A DNA stretch of 64,000 nucleotides from Kineosporia succinea (GTDB lineage: Bacteria; Actinomycetota; Actinomycetes; Actinomycetales; Kineosporiaceae). This document shows positions 35,264-44,086 of this stretch, piece after piece. Position numbers and translations under genes: made by a program. The notes below the pieces were generated by a model, which saw only the letters and a program-made list of their open reading frames with translations, did no database searches and was not told the DNA's origin. Positions within the stretch are counted from its first letter, which is position 1, and each line of letters starts with the position of its first letter. The stretch spans positions 5,205,241-5,269,240 of the forward strand of contig NZ_JAUSQZ010000001.1 in the NCBI RefSeq assembly GCF_030811555.1. The letters run 5' to 3'.

Positions 35264-36349
35264 ATGGCTGCCGTCACCGTCACCCGGGACAACGTGCTCG
35301 GACACCGGGCCCGCGCGCAGGGCCTGACCGGCCAGGACGACGTCGCCGGGCTGCTCGCGACCGGGGTGCAGGACACCCCCGCCGGCACCTCGGTGACGGC
35401 TCTCGCCGTTCGCCGGGCACCGCGTCCGCACGCCACCCGGATCGTCTGGAGCTGGCGCGGAGCGCCGCACGTGCACCCGGAGAAAGACCTGAAGCGGATC
35501 GCCGCGGCGACCTGGCCGGTGGACGACGCCGACGCCACCCGCCGCATCAGCAACCCCCGCATCAAAGACGGCGCCCGGCGGGGGATCGAGGCCTTCACCG
35601 CGGCCGCCACCGCCCTGCGCGAGGCCGTCACCGAGAAACTGCCCAAGGGCGAGGTGAGCCGCCGCGTGAGCGCGGCCGTGCCCGACGACCTGAACTTCGA
35701 CTGCCCCACCTGCGAGTCGCGGCACATCAGCGGCGGGCTGTTCCAGCTCGTCGGGGCGGCCGCCGGGGTCGAGGTCGTGACCGAGGGGCGGTCCACGTTC
35801 CTGAAGCCGCTGCCCGCCGCGCTGCGCGGACCGGTCCCGGCCGTGGCCACGGGGCTCGACGAGATGATCATGCGTTATCTCCGGGTCAACGGCCCGGCCT
35901 CGACGGCGGCGCTCGCGGCGTACGCGGGGATGTCGGCGACGGCGGTGAAGCGGTGCCTGCCGGACGGGCTCGAGGAGGTCGTGACCCCGGCCGGGAAGGC
36001 CTGGATGCCGGCCGGGCTCGTGGAGGAGCTGGCCTCGGCCGCCCGGCCCGAACTGGTGCGGCTGCTGCCCGGCGGTGACCCCTGGCTGACGGTGCGCGAC
36101 CGGGAGCTGGTGGTGCCGGACCCGGTGCGGCACAAGGAGGTCTACAAGGCGCTGAGCAATCCCGGGGTGGTGCTCGCCGACGGTGACGTGGTGGCGACCT
36201 GGCGTGCGAAGCTGGCCCGGAAGGTGCTGTCGATCGAGGTCACGGCCTTCTCGCCGCTGCCCGCGGGGGTGCGGCAGCAGGTCGCCGACGAGGCCCGGGT
36301 CGTCGCGTCGGCCCGCGGTGCCGATGAGGCCGCGGTTCGTTTCCTCTAG
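35264..36349 (+). CDS. Winged-helix DNA-binding protein, AlkZ-like (HTH_42)
   Basis: Protein of 361 residues of the YcaQ/AlkZ superfamily. Visible features are repeated winged-helix-like segments (EMIMRYLRVNGPASTAALAAYA) and the C-terminal RLLPGGDPWLTVRDRELVVP and KALSNPGVVLADGDVVATWR typical of the family. Some members are DNA glycosylases acting on crosslinks or alkylated bases; the Gln-x-Asp active-site motif of that subgroup is not evident, so the function is open. It starts 21 bases after glcD in the same direction. Confidence 0.8.
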   Translation: MAAVTVTRDNVLGHRARAQGLTGQDDVAGLLATGVQDTPAGTSVTALAVRRAPRPHATRIVWSWRGAPHVHPEKDLKRIAAATWPVDDADATRRISNPRIKDGARRGIEAFTAAATALREAVTEKLPKGEVSRRVSAAVPDDLNFDCPTCESRHISGGLFQLVGAAAGVEVVTEGRSTFLKPLPAALRGPVPAVATGLDEMIMRYLRVNGPASTAALAAYAGMSATAVKRCLPDGLEEVVTPAGKAWMPAGLVEELASAARPELVRLLPGGDPWLTVRDRELVVPDPVRHKEVYKALSNPGVVLADGDVVATWRAKLARKVLSIEVTAFSPLPAGVRQQVADEARVVASARGADEAAVRFL

Positions 36350-36525
36350 CTCAAAAGATTCTTGAGGAACCGGGGAACCGATCGGCCCGGTCATGAGTCT
36401 GAATGAGTACCCGGTGGTGGTGTGCGGGAGCGGTCGCCGTATGTCAGGGTGCGGCGAGAGCCGCCGTCACCGCCGCCGGGGCCAATCTCCCGTCGGCGGA
36501 CCAGCTCACCTCTTCAGGGCCAGGC

Positions 36526-37431
36526 TCACTTCTTCGGGGCCTGTTCCGGCTTGGGCCACATACGCTGGAACGACACGTCGGTGCCGCCCTCCGGAGCCTC
36601 CACACCGTCCGGCGCCGGCAGCACCTGCCGCAGCCACGAGCCGTGGCCCCACATCTTCCACTCGCGCGGGTAGCCGACCGACACCTCCTCGAACCGGGTG
36701 CCGTCCTTCCAGGTGCGCCGCGGGATGTGCAGGTGCCCGTAGACCACCACGTCGGCCCGGTAGCGGGTGTGCCAGTCGGCGCTCAGGGAGGTACCGCACC
36801 AGACCGCGAACTGCGGGTAGCGCAGGATGTCGTTGGGGTGCCGCTCGACCGGCCAGTGGTTGATCAGCAGCGTGCGCACGTCGGGCCCGAGGGCGTCCAG
36901 ACGCTCCTGGGTGTACGCGATGCGGGCCCGGCACCAGTCCTCGCGGGTGGCGTACGGATCGGGGTGCAGGAAGCGCTCGTCGGAGCAGACCACGCCGGTG
37001 TCGTAGGAGACCTTGAGCGACTCCTCCTTGGTGGTCGTGCCCGGTGCCAGGAACGAGTAGTCGTACAGCAGGAACATCGGCACGATCGTGAGCGGGCCGC
37101 CCTCGCCGGTCCAGACCACGAACTCGTCCTCCGGCGTGACGACGCCCAGCCCGCGGCAGATCTCGACCAGTCGTTCGTACCGCTCGAGTCCGCGCAGCGT
37201 GACCGGGTCGCTCGGATGCGTCCACAGTTCGTGGTTGCCCGGCACCCAGATCACCTTCGCGAACCGCTCCGAGAGGAGCCGGAGCGTCCACTCGACGTCC
37301 TCGACCTTCTCGGCGACGTCACCGGCGACGATCAGCCAGTCGTCCGCACCGGTCGGGTGCAGCGACTCGGTGATCGCGCGGTTCTCCTGGTAGCCGATGT
37401 GCAGGTCGCTGACGGCGAGAAGTCTCGGCAT
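36526..37431 (-). CDS. Metallophosphoesterase (calcineurin-like)
   Basis: Protein of 301 residues with the binuclear metal motifs in order: SDLHIGY, VAGDVAEK, VPGNHELW, INHWP and YGHLH. No signal peptide or membrane segment is seen, so it is cytoplasmic. A similar phosphoesterase accompanies phosphopantetheinyl transferase genes in streptomycetes, but no such partner is present. It starts two bases after the stop of the upstream gene at 37434 and must be cotranscribed with it. Substrate unknown. Confidence 0.9.
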   Translation of the reverse strand: MPRLLAVSDLHIGYQENRAITESLHPTGADDWLIVAGDVAEKVEDVEWTLRLLSERFAKVIWVPGNHELWTHPSDPVTLRGLERYERLVEICRGLGVVTPEDEFVVWTGEGGPLTIVPMFLLYDYSFLAPGTTTKEESLKVSYDTGVVCSDERFLHPDPYATREDWCRARIAYTQERLDALGPDVRTLLINHWPVERHPNDILRYPQFAVWCGTSLSADWHTRYRADVVVYGHLHIPRRTWKDGTRFEEVSVGYPREWKMWGHGSWLRQVLPAPDGVEAPEGGTDVSFQRMWPKPEQAPKK

Positions 37432-37433
37432 GC

Positions 37434-38069
37434 TCAGGCTCCCGGCCGCTCGTCGAGGCCGGTGACCCAGGCCTGCTGGAGGTAGAGCACGTAACTGGCC
37501 ACGGCGGGCACCTCGACGGCCAGGCGACCGGGCTCGATCAGCATTTCCTCGCTGGCCAGCAGCGCTTTCGAGGCCGGGTCGAAGATCAGGGTGAGGCGCC
37601 GGGCGGGGCCGAAGGAGAACTCGAACGAGTATCCCTCACCGGTGCGCCCGGCCCGGTCGGTGGTGGTCCCGACCGCCGTGAGATCGGGCTGGGCGGTGAG
37701 GATCTCGTGGAACGCGGCGGCCAGCGCGGACGGGATGGCCTGGTTGTGCAGGCGCTGCACGGCGGCGATGAGCACGAGCGTCTCGGGGACGTTGTGCTCG
37801 GGGGAGGGGGCACCCTTCAGCAGGTAGGCGCGCAGCGAGGCGGTGTCGGTGGGCAGCGCGGACGCCCACTCGACCTGTGCGGTGGAGGAGTGGTCGTGCG
37901 GCGGGGTGTCGGGACGCACCTCCAGCACCCGCATCCGGCCGTCGGCGGCGCACCAGCGTTCATGGTCTTCGGCCACGAGCTCGAGTTGCCCACGGCCGCC
38001 ACCTCCGACCCCGAGGTTGAGATGCCATTCACGGGTGCGGAGGTAGCTGACGGCCTGGTTCGAACTCAC
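37434..38069 (-). CDS. CU044_5270-like protein, possibly N-terminally truncated
   Basis: A 211-residue protein resembling the extracellular C-terminal domain of CU044_5270-family proteins: YLRTREWHLNLGVGG, PTDTASLRAYLLKG, HEILTAQPDLTAVGTTTDRA and the tail AVASYVLYLQQAWVTG. Full members begin with a cytoplasmic part and a membrane helix and usually follow an ECF sigma gene. Here both the N-terminal half and a sigma gene are missing. No ribosome site precedes the GTG at 38069. It is probably a remnant or a re-used fragment, coupled to the phosphoesterase. Confidence 0.6.
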   Translation of the reverse strand: MSSNQAVSYLRTREWHLNLGVGGGGRGQLELVAEDHERWCAADGRMRVLEVRPDTPPHDHSSTAQVEWASALPTDTASLRAYLLKGAPSPEHNVPETLVLIAAVQRLHNQAIPSALAAAFHEILTAQPDLTAVGTTTDRAGRTGEGYSFEFSFGPARRLTLIFDPASKALLASEEMLIEPGRLAVEVPAVASYVLYLQQAWVTGLDERPGA

Positions 38070-38112
38070 GAGAGAGAACTTTAATGGGATGAACAGGACT
38101 GCACGTGCGTTC

Positions 38113-38853
38113 TCACGCGTTGCGCGTGTTGGTGAGGGCGCTCAGCCGGGCGGAGAGGTTGAAGCCGGCCTGGATCGCCGCCTCGGACACCTCGGCCAGC
38201 CGGCTCGCCGACAGCGCCGCGGTGGTGGCCTCGGGCACGATCCAGATCCGGTCGAACGGCAGCTCGTGCAGCTTGGTGATCTGGATGGCGGACTCGACGT
38301 CGCTGAGATCCCGCACGGCGAAGGAGAAGTCGATGTCGAACTGGCGGGCGGCGAGGCCCCAGGCGACGAGGGCCTCGCGGTTGATGCGGGCCCAGGCCGG
38401 GTCGCCGGAGTGCGCCAGTTTCGGGGAGACGGTCACCCAGCTCACCCGGTGCAGCGTGGTCTCGGTGGGCGGGAAGGTGCCGTTGGTCTCCAGGCCGATC
38501 TCGTAGCCGCCGAGCAGTTCGAGGAACTGGGGCCAGGCCGGGGCCTTCTGCTGCTGCAGGGGCTCGCCGCCGCTGATCACGATCAGGGGCGTGTTGGCCG
38601 AGCGGGCCGTCTCGGCGATCTCCTCGATGCGCCAGTAGCCGACCTCGCGCTGCAGGTCGTAGCGGGAGGTGTCCCAGGTGAAGGCCGAGTCGCACCACGA
38701 ACAGGAAAGATTGCAGCCGCCCATCTGCACGACGACGCAGCGGCGCCCGGCAGAGCGGCCCTGGGGATGCACGGTCGGCCCGACGACGCCCGCGACCACG
38801 AGTTGTGGTCGTGCCCGGGCCGTGGTCAGCGGGTACTCGCTGGCGGTACTGAT
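38113..38853 (-). CDS. queE: 7-carboxy-7-deazaguanine synthase, radical SAM; likely ATC start
   Basis: Radical-SAM enzyme that contracts 6-carboxytetrahydropterin to the 7-deazaguanine core. The cluster motif is GGCNLSCSWCD (C-x3-C-x2-C), with ISGGEPLQQQ and GLETNGTF after it. Homologues begin about LVVxEVFGPTxQGEGPS, matched here by QLVVAGVVGPTVHPQGRS. The first standard start in frame is GTG at 38799, inside this block and without a ribosome site. At 38853 an ATC codon has AGGAGG six bases upstream and gives 246 residues, so ATC initiation is proposed. Other queuosine or deazapurine genes are absent nearby, so the end product is unknown. Confidence 0.85.
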   Translation of the reverse strand: MSTASEYPLTTARARPQLVVAGVVGPTVHPQGRSAGRRCVVVQMGGCNLSCSWCDSAFTWDTSRYDLQREVGYWRIEEIAETARSANTPLIVISGGEPLQQQKAPAWPQFLELLGGYEIGLETNGTFPPTETTLHRVSWVTVSPKLAHSGDPAWARINREALVAWGLAARQFDIDFSFAVRDLSDVESAIQITKLHELPFDRIWIVPEATTAALSASRLAEVSEAAIQAGFNLSARLSALTNTRNA

Positions 38854-39106
38854 GGTGACCCTCCTGTGACGATGCGCGGCCCTCCGGGGAGCATCATCAC
38901 ACGGGTAAGCACCTCTTAACGCTGGACTGCGGAAATTCCCCCGTCTGCTGCGCCATGTCTTCCCAAATGCTCAGATCCGTTCATGCACATTGTTTTTCGT
39001 TCTGCACGAGCGTGATCGCGCACTTACTCGGGGTGATCATCCTGGGCCGTTCGGGGTGGTGGTCGCGGGCTGTCCGGTGCCAGGCAGGCCGTGCCACCTC
39101 GGGCGG

Positions 39107-41161
39107 TCAGTTGACGACGTCGTCCGTGTCACGGCCCTTCAATCGCACCACGGTCGCGCCCTGGTCGCTGGGGTCGTCGTCGATCTCGACCTCGAAGTAG
39201 CCCTCGAGGCGGTAGGCGCCCTTGCTGAAGAAGAAGCGGGCCTCGCCGTCGTCGTCCAGGTCCATCACGTAAGTCGCGGCGGAGCAGGGGGCTTCGGGGG
39301 CGAAGTCGGGTTCCTGGCCCTCGGGCAGGTCGTTGCACTCGAACACGGTGAAGTGTGGGTCGTCGAACTCCTCGTCGTCGCCGGGACGCTCGACGAAGTT
39401 CTTGTCGATGTGCTCGGAGTTGGGGGCGCCGGAGTCGATCCGCACGGTGTCGCCGTTGTGCGAGGCGATGAAGTTGTTGAAGCCGGTCGCGAGCGCAAGA
39501 TCGCCGAGTTCACCGCCGTACGAGGGGATTCCGTTGGCGTCGAACGTGATCCCGCTCTGGGCGGTGGCGCTGGGGGACGCGGTGGTCCCGGTCGGGTCCG
39601 GCGTCGCCGTCGTGGTGTCGGGAGCAGGGCTTGCGGACGCGTCGGGCTCGGTCGCCGGCGTCGCTCGCGTGGTCGGGTCTGCGGTGGTGGTGGGCTGCCC
39701 GGGATCGTCCGGGGCGAGGAAGAGCACCCAGGCCAGGGCGCCGGCCAGAACGAAAGCGGCGGCGCTGGTGAGGATCAGGGGCAGTCGGGCGCGAAGCGTG
39801 GACGCGCCGGGGCCGGTCCCGGGGGCCGTCGCCCGGGTGCCGGGGCCGGCGGGGCTTGCGTCGGGTGGCGTTCCGTAGGCCGGGACGCCGGGGCTGAGCC
39901 GGCCCGGGGTCGCGTGGCCCGGGGTGGCGTGACCCGGGGTCGCGTGACTCGGTGTCGCGTGACTCGGTGTCGGGTGGCCGGAGGTGTGCGGGCCTGGTGC
40001 CGGGTGGCCCGGCGTCGGTGTGGCCCAGAGAGGTTCCGCGGGGAGGCTGGGGGCCTGGGCGGCGGAGGGCTGGTGCCACTCGCGGTGCAGGATCTGCTCG
40101 GTGGCGGCGGCGTACGCCGCGCCTTCCGGGTGGAGAGCGGTTTCGGCGGGTCGGGGGTCGTGGGCCGGGTTCTCCGGGCCGGGGGTGCTCGCTCTGCCGG
40201 CTCGGCCGTTGCCCGTCGCGGCGTTCGGGTCTGCTCCGGCAGGCGGGGCGGCGGCCGGGTTGCGTTGCTGCGCCTCACGTTCCGCGCGCCGTGCCCGCCG
40301 GCCACCCTCGACCGGGGCCTGCGCGCCCCGGGTGAGGGGACGCGTCCGTTGCTCCTCGTCGACCAGGCCGCCCAGCACCTGGGTGGCCGTGGGCCGCGAC
40401 TCCGGCTCGCGGGTCAGCGCGGCGCGCACGATCGGCTCGAGCCAGTCGGGCAGGCCGGTGAGGTCGACCTCGGCGTGCACGGCGCGGTACATCAGCGCCG
40501 GGGCTGGGCCGGAGCCGAAGGGAGAGTGCCCGGTCGCGGCGTAGACCATGGTCAGGCCCCACGCGTAGACGTCGGCGGGCGGTCCGATCGTGGTGGTGCC
40601 GGTGATCTGCTCCGGGGCCATGTAGCCGGGGGAGCCGAGGCCGACGCCGGTACGGGTGGCCAGCGTGGCCGTCTCCAGCGCGGCGATGCCGAAGTCGATG
40701 ACCTTCGGGCCGTCCGGGGCCAGCAGCACGTTCGCGGGTTTCAGGTCGCGGTGCACCACGCCGGCCGTGTGGATCGCGACGAGGGCCTCGGCCAGGCCGG
40801 AGGCGAGCGCGTGCAGCAGTTCGGGGGTGAGAGGGCCGTCGGCACCGACCACGTCGTGCAGGCTCGCGCCGCCCACGTACTCGGTGGCCAGCCACGGTTC
40901 GTCGGCGTCCGGGTCGGCACCCAGCACCCGCGCGGTGCAGGCGCCCGTCACCGCGCTGGCCGCCGCGACCTCCCGCCGGAACCGGGCCCGGAACCTCGGG
41001 TCGGCGGCGTGCTCGGCCTTGACCGTCTTCACCGCCGCGGGACGTCCTGCGGAGTCGGTGCCGACGTAGACGACGCCCATGCCCCCGGTGCCGAGGCGGG
41101 CCACGAGCCGGAAGGTGCCGATCGTCGCCGGGTCACCGGCCCGAAGGGGTGACAGCGGCAC
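39107..41161 (-). CDS. Transmembrane Ser/Thr protein kinase
   Basis: Kinase of 684 residues. The catalytic domain (about 15-270) has GTGGMGVVYVG, the lysine in AAVKTVK, HRDLKPANVLL, VIDFGIA and GYMAPEQ. A long proline-rich juxtamembrane region with GHATP/SHATP 15-bp repeats is followed by one membrane helix (LILTSAAAFVLAGALAWVLF, about 468-488) and a Thr/Pro-rich linker. The outer domain of about 150 residues is acidic, holds two cysteines (VFECNDLPEG, APCSAATY) and is not a PASTA domain; I do not recognise it. It may sense an extracellular ligand. Confidence 0.93.
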   Translation of the reverse strand: MPLSPLRAGDPATIGTFRLVARLGTGGMGVVYVGTDSAGRPAAVKTVKAEHAADPRFRARFRREVAAASAVTGACTARVLGADPDADEPWLATEYVGGASLHDVVGADGPLTPELLHALASGLAEALVAIHTAGVVHRDLKPANVLLAPDGPKVIDFGIAALETATLATRTGVGLGSPGYMAPEQITGTTTIGPPADVYAWGLTMVYAATGHSPFGSGPAPALMYRAVHAEVDLTGLPDWLEPIVRAALTREPESRPTATQVLGGLVDEEQRTRPLTRGAQAPVEGGRRARRAEREAQQRNPAAAPPAGADPNAATGNGRAGRASTPGPENPAHDPRPAETALHPEGAAYAAATEQILHREWHQPSAAQAPSLPAEPLWATPTPGHPAPGPHTSGHPTPSHATPSHATPGHATPGHATPGRLSPGVPAYGTPPDASPAGPGTRATAPGTGPGASTLRARLPLILTSAAAFVLAGALAWVLFLAPDDPGQPTTTADPTTRATPATEPDASASPAPDTTTATPDPTGTTASPSATAQSGITFDANGIPSYGGELGDLALATGFNNFIASHNGDTVRIDSGAPNSEHIDKNFVERPGDDEEFDDPHFTVFECNDLPEGQEPDFAPEAPCSAATYVMDLDDDGEARFFFSKGAYRLEGYFEVEIDDDPSDQGATVVRLKGRDTDDVVN

Positions 41162-41301
41162 AGCACTCTCCTGGATCGTCGGCCTTGCTCCCGTAGTGAC
41201 CGGCGAATCTACCCGGACCGGATGAGAGCACGATGAAAGCCCCCTGGAGCGGTCACGGTTTCGTTATCCCCTCGCTGCCTGCGGACGCCCCCCGACGTCG
41301 T

Positions 41302-42219
41302 TCAGATCAGGCCGTTGCGCACCGCGTAGGCCACGGCGTGCGAGCGGTTGCGCAGGCCGAGGCGCTGTGACAGGTCCTGGATGACGGTTTTCACGGTGCG
41401 CTCGGAGTAGGCCAGACGGCGGGCGATCTCCCGGGTGTCGCAGCCCTCGCCGAGCATGCGCAGCACCTGGAGCTCGCGCTCGGTGTGGTGCTGGGCGGGC
41501 GGCACCTGCACGGTCTGGGTGCCGGCGGGGACGTCGGTGAGGTTCGAGGCCCGCGGGCGGGGTGCGCGCACCTGGCGCACGAGCCGGGTCAGCAGCTCGG
41601 TGGGCAGCACGCTCTCGCCGGCCTGGGCCGAGGCGATCGCGCGCATCAGTGAGCGGGTGGTGATGGCCGAGCGGCGCAGGATGCCGATGACCCCGGCGTC
41701 GAACGCGTCGGCCATGCCGCGGGCGTCGATCTCGCCGACGACCAGCAGGGTGCGACGGGTGCCGGACTGCTGGACGGCGCGCAGGGCGAGCAGGCTCGGC
41801 TCGTCCATCGCCTCGGCCGCGACCACGGTGACGTCGGCCGTGGCCATGCCGGCCTCGGGCACCAGCTCGATGCCGGGGCAGTCGCGCAGATAGGCGACCA
41901 TGCCGGCCTGCGAGAGCCGGTCGCAGCCGAAGACGAACACCTTGGTCGAGCGGGCGCCGTTGGCCTGGTGCGGGCTGTGCTGCGTGATCTGCTGCTGCGG
42001 GCCCGGGCCGGGCGCTGAGCCGGGCACTGAGCCGGGCACTGAGCCGGGCAGTGAGCCGGCGGTCCCCCGGCCGGGGCCCGGCTGGCCGTTGGGCGTGGCC
42101 GGGCCGGCCGGGTACCGGTTCGGGTACTCGTCCGGGCGCTGCTTTCCGTGCTGGGTGAGAACCCTGGGCCGGGACGTGCCGGTTGCCAGACTGATCCCCG
42201 TGCTGTTGCCGGTCTGCAT
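41302..42219 (-). CDS. LuxR-type regulator with atypical receiver domain
   Basis: Regulator of 305 residues. The C-terminal LuxR helix-turn-helix is clear in HTERELQVLRMLGEGCDTRE and YSERTVKTVIQDL. The receiver-like part (about 120-230) starts KVFVFGCDRLSQAG, but the usual phosphoacceptor aspartate position reads VTVVAAEAMD and the conserved lysine is replaced near ILRRSAITT, so phosphorylation is unlikely. The first 100 residues are Gly/Pro-rich with 12-bp PGSV/PGSE-like repeats. ATG at 42219 has a strong GGAGGAG site, which excludes the longer frame upstream. Confidence 0.87.
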   Translation of the reverse strand: MQTGNSTGISLATGTSRPRVLTQHGKQRPDEYPNRYPAGPATPNGQPGPGRGTAGSLPGSVPGSVPGSAPGPGPQQQITQHSPHQANGARSTKVFVFGCDRLSQAGMVAYLRDCPGIELVPEAGMATADVTVVAAEAMDEPSLLALRAVQQSGTRRTLLVVGEIDARGMADAFDAGVIGILRRSAITTRSLMRAIASAQAGESVLPTELLTRLVRQVRAPRPRASNLTDVPAGTQTVQVPPAQHHTERELQVLRMLGEGCDTREIARRLAYSERTVKTVIQDLSQRLGLRNRSHAVAYAVRNGLI

Positions 42220-42418
42220 CGAGACTCCTCCGTCGCTGCCGGGCATCCCCCGCCCGGGAACGTTGAGGTGATGATGCCGTCCGGCGGGGCCCCAGTGGTA
42301 GGAGACGCAGGGATCGGCTGAGATACATGTGGGGCACCGAAGATCGGGACGAATGCGGTGCCGGGCGCCGAGGGAATGCGCCGGGTGAGCGACCGTATTC
42401 AGAAGGTAGCGAAGCCGG

Positions 42419-43537
42419 TCAGGCCCAGGCCAGGCACACGGGTGTAGGAACCCAGTATTCCCGCACATAGACCAGCGTATTTTCGCCGGTGGCCTGGGGA
42501 TCCAGGGAGAACACGGTCACCGAGCTGCTGTCCTGGTTGGCGGCGAGCAGATGGCGTTCGTCGGGGGTGAGCACGATGTCGCGCGGGGCCTGGCCGCGCA
42601 CGGGCACGTTGGCGATCAGCTCGAGTGCAGCGCCGGGGCCGAACCGGAACACGCTGATGCTGTCGTGCCCCCTGTTGCTCGCGAACACCAGTTCTCCCGA
42701 GGAATGCACGCGCACCGCGGCAGCGGTGCTGGCCGCGTCCGTCCCCTCCGGCAGAAGGGACACCGAACCGACCGGGACGAAACCGGATTCGGTGCGCCGG
42801 AACGTCCGCAAGCTGTTGTCGAGCTCGCCCACCAGGAAGAACACGTCGCCCGAGGGATGGAAGGCCAGGTGCCGCGGGCCGGTGCCGGGCGGCAGGCCGA
42901 TCCGGCCGGACTCCTTCAGGCCCTCGGGGCCGAATCCGTACACGACGACCGCGTCGAGACCCAGATCGGGCACGAAGAGCTCGGGCCGCGAGGGGTCGAA
43001 CGCCACCATGTGCGGGTGCGGGCCCTCCTGACGCTGCGGATCGGCGCCCTCGCCCTCGTGTTTCACCACGGCGAGGCGCTCGCCGATGCGGCCGGTGCCG
43101 TCCTGGAGGCCGAACAACGCGACCGAGCCGCCGCTGTAGTTGGCCGCGGCCAGGTAACGGCCGTCGGGGGAGACGGCGAGATGGGCCGGGTCGGCGCCGC
43201 CGGAGGGCTGCATGCCGAGCAGGACGAGGGTGTGCGAGTCCGGGTCGATGCGGTAGGCGCTCACGTCACCCTCGCCGCCGTCAGAACGAGTTTCGGAGAC
43301 GGCGTACAGGACGCCCTCGAAAGCTGTCACCCAGGAGGGGTTCCGGAAGACGGTGGCCAGGGTCGCGTCGCCGAGCTCGCCGCGGCCGGAGTAGTGGGCC
43401 CGCATGATGCCGGGAGCCTGCCCGTCGACGTGGGGGAGTCGCTCGGTGTAGGTGCCGACGAAGAGGTCCGGCTGCCGGCCGCCCGGTTCGTTCACTCGTT
43501 CGTTCGCTGGTTCGTTCACTGGCTCGTTCGCTGACAT
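42419..43537 (-). CDS. Lactonase family protein, seven-bladed beta-propeller
   Basis: Protein of 372 residues of the 6-phosphogluconolactonase-like (YbhE/3-carboxymuconate cyclase) family: FVGTYTERLP, HLAVSPDGRYLAAANYSGGS, EGPHPHMVAFDP, GPRHLAFHPSGDV and PRDIVLTPDERHLLAAN are repeated blade motifs. The substrate may be a sugar lactone. The first 18 residues (NEPVNEPANERVNEP) come from short DNA repeats and the ATG at 43537 lacks a ribosome site; GTG at 43492 would skip most of them. The gene lies upstream of the LuxR regulator in the same direction. Confidence 0.87.
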   Translation of the reverse strand: MSANEPVNEPANERVNEPGGRQPDLFVGTYTERLPHVDGQAPGIMRAHYSGRGELGDATLATVFRNPSWVTAFEGVLYAVSETRSDGGEGDVSAYRIDPDSHTLVLLGMQPSGGADPAHLAVSPDGRYLAAANYSGGSVALFGLQDGTGRIGERLAVVKHEGEGADPQRQEGPHPHMVAFDPSRPELFVPDLGLDAVVVYGFGPEGLKESGRIGLPPGTGPRHLAFHPSGDVFFLVGELDNSLRTFRRTESGFVPVGSVSLLPEGTDAASTAAAVRVHSSGELVFASNRGHDSISVFRFGPGAALELIANVPVRGQAPRDIVLTPDERHLLAANQDSSSVTVFSLDPQATGENTLVYVREYWVPTPVCLAWA

Positions 43538-43561
43538 GGGGAGGAGTATGCCCGGGTGCCC

Positions 43562-43972
43562 TCAGGGGAAGCCCGTCCATCGATCCAGGAGTCGCGCGGC
43601 CGGGCCGAACATCGGTGCCGGCCAGGGGGTCCGGGTGCTCCACCAGACCCATTCGGCGGCCTTGTCGGGCTCGAGGACCCGCGGTTCGCCCTCGGCCACG
43701 ACCAGGTGGTGAAGGGTGATGTAGTGCAGACCGTCGTCGGCGAAGACGTCGCTGGTCCACAGCAGCGGACGCACCTCGACGGCTACCAGCCCGGTCTCCT
43801 CCGCCAGCTCCCGGGCCACGGTCTGCGCGGGCTCCTCACCGGCGGACATCTTGCCGCCGGGAAAGCTCCAGGTACCGGCCCCGTGCGCGCCCAGCCGGCG
43901 TCCGAGCAGCACCGCGCCGTCGCGGACCACCACGGCGCTGACCCCGACGAACGGGCCTTTCAGAGGTGACAC
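43562..43972 (-). CDS. Nudix hydrolase
   Basis: Pyrophosphohydrolase of 136 residues. The Nudix box fits exactly: GKMSAGEEPAQTVARELAEE followed by TGL. PFVGVSAVVVRDGAVLLGRR opens the fold. The GTG at 43972 has AGGAG seven bases upstream and fixes the start; the open frame further upstream is only antisense to the next gene. It may clean oxidised or unusual nucleotides. It ends 24 bases before the lactonase start in the same direction and diverges from the YwiC-like gene. Confidence 0.92.
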   Translation of the reverse strand: MSPLKGPFVGVSAVVVRDGAVLLGRRLGAHGAGTWSFPGGKMSAGEEPAQTVARELAEETGLVAVEVRPLLWTSDVFADDGLHYITLHHLVVAEGEPRVLEPDKAAEWVWWSTRTPWPAPMFGPAARLLDRWTGFP

Positions 43973-44086
43973 GTGTCGCTCCTGTCTTCGTGAGGACGGT
44001 CGGCGGTGACCGGTCTCGTGAGCGGTCTGTTCACCAGGGCCCTCCGGCCCTTGCCGATCCTGCCCCAGGATGCCAAGGGTGGAACC

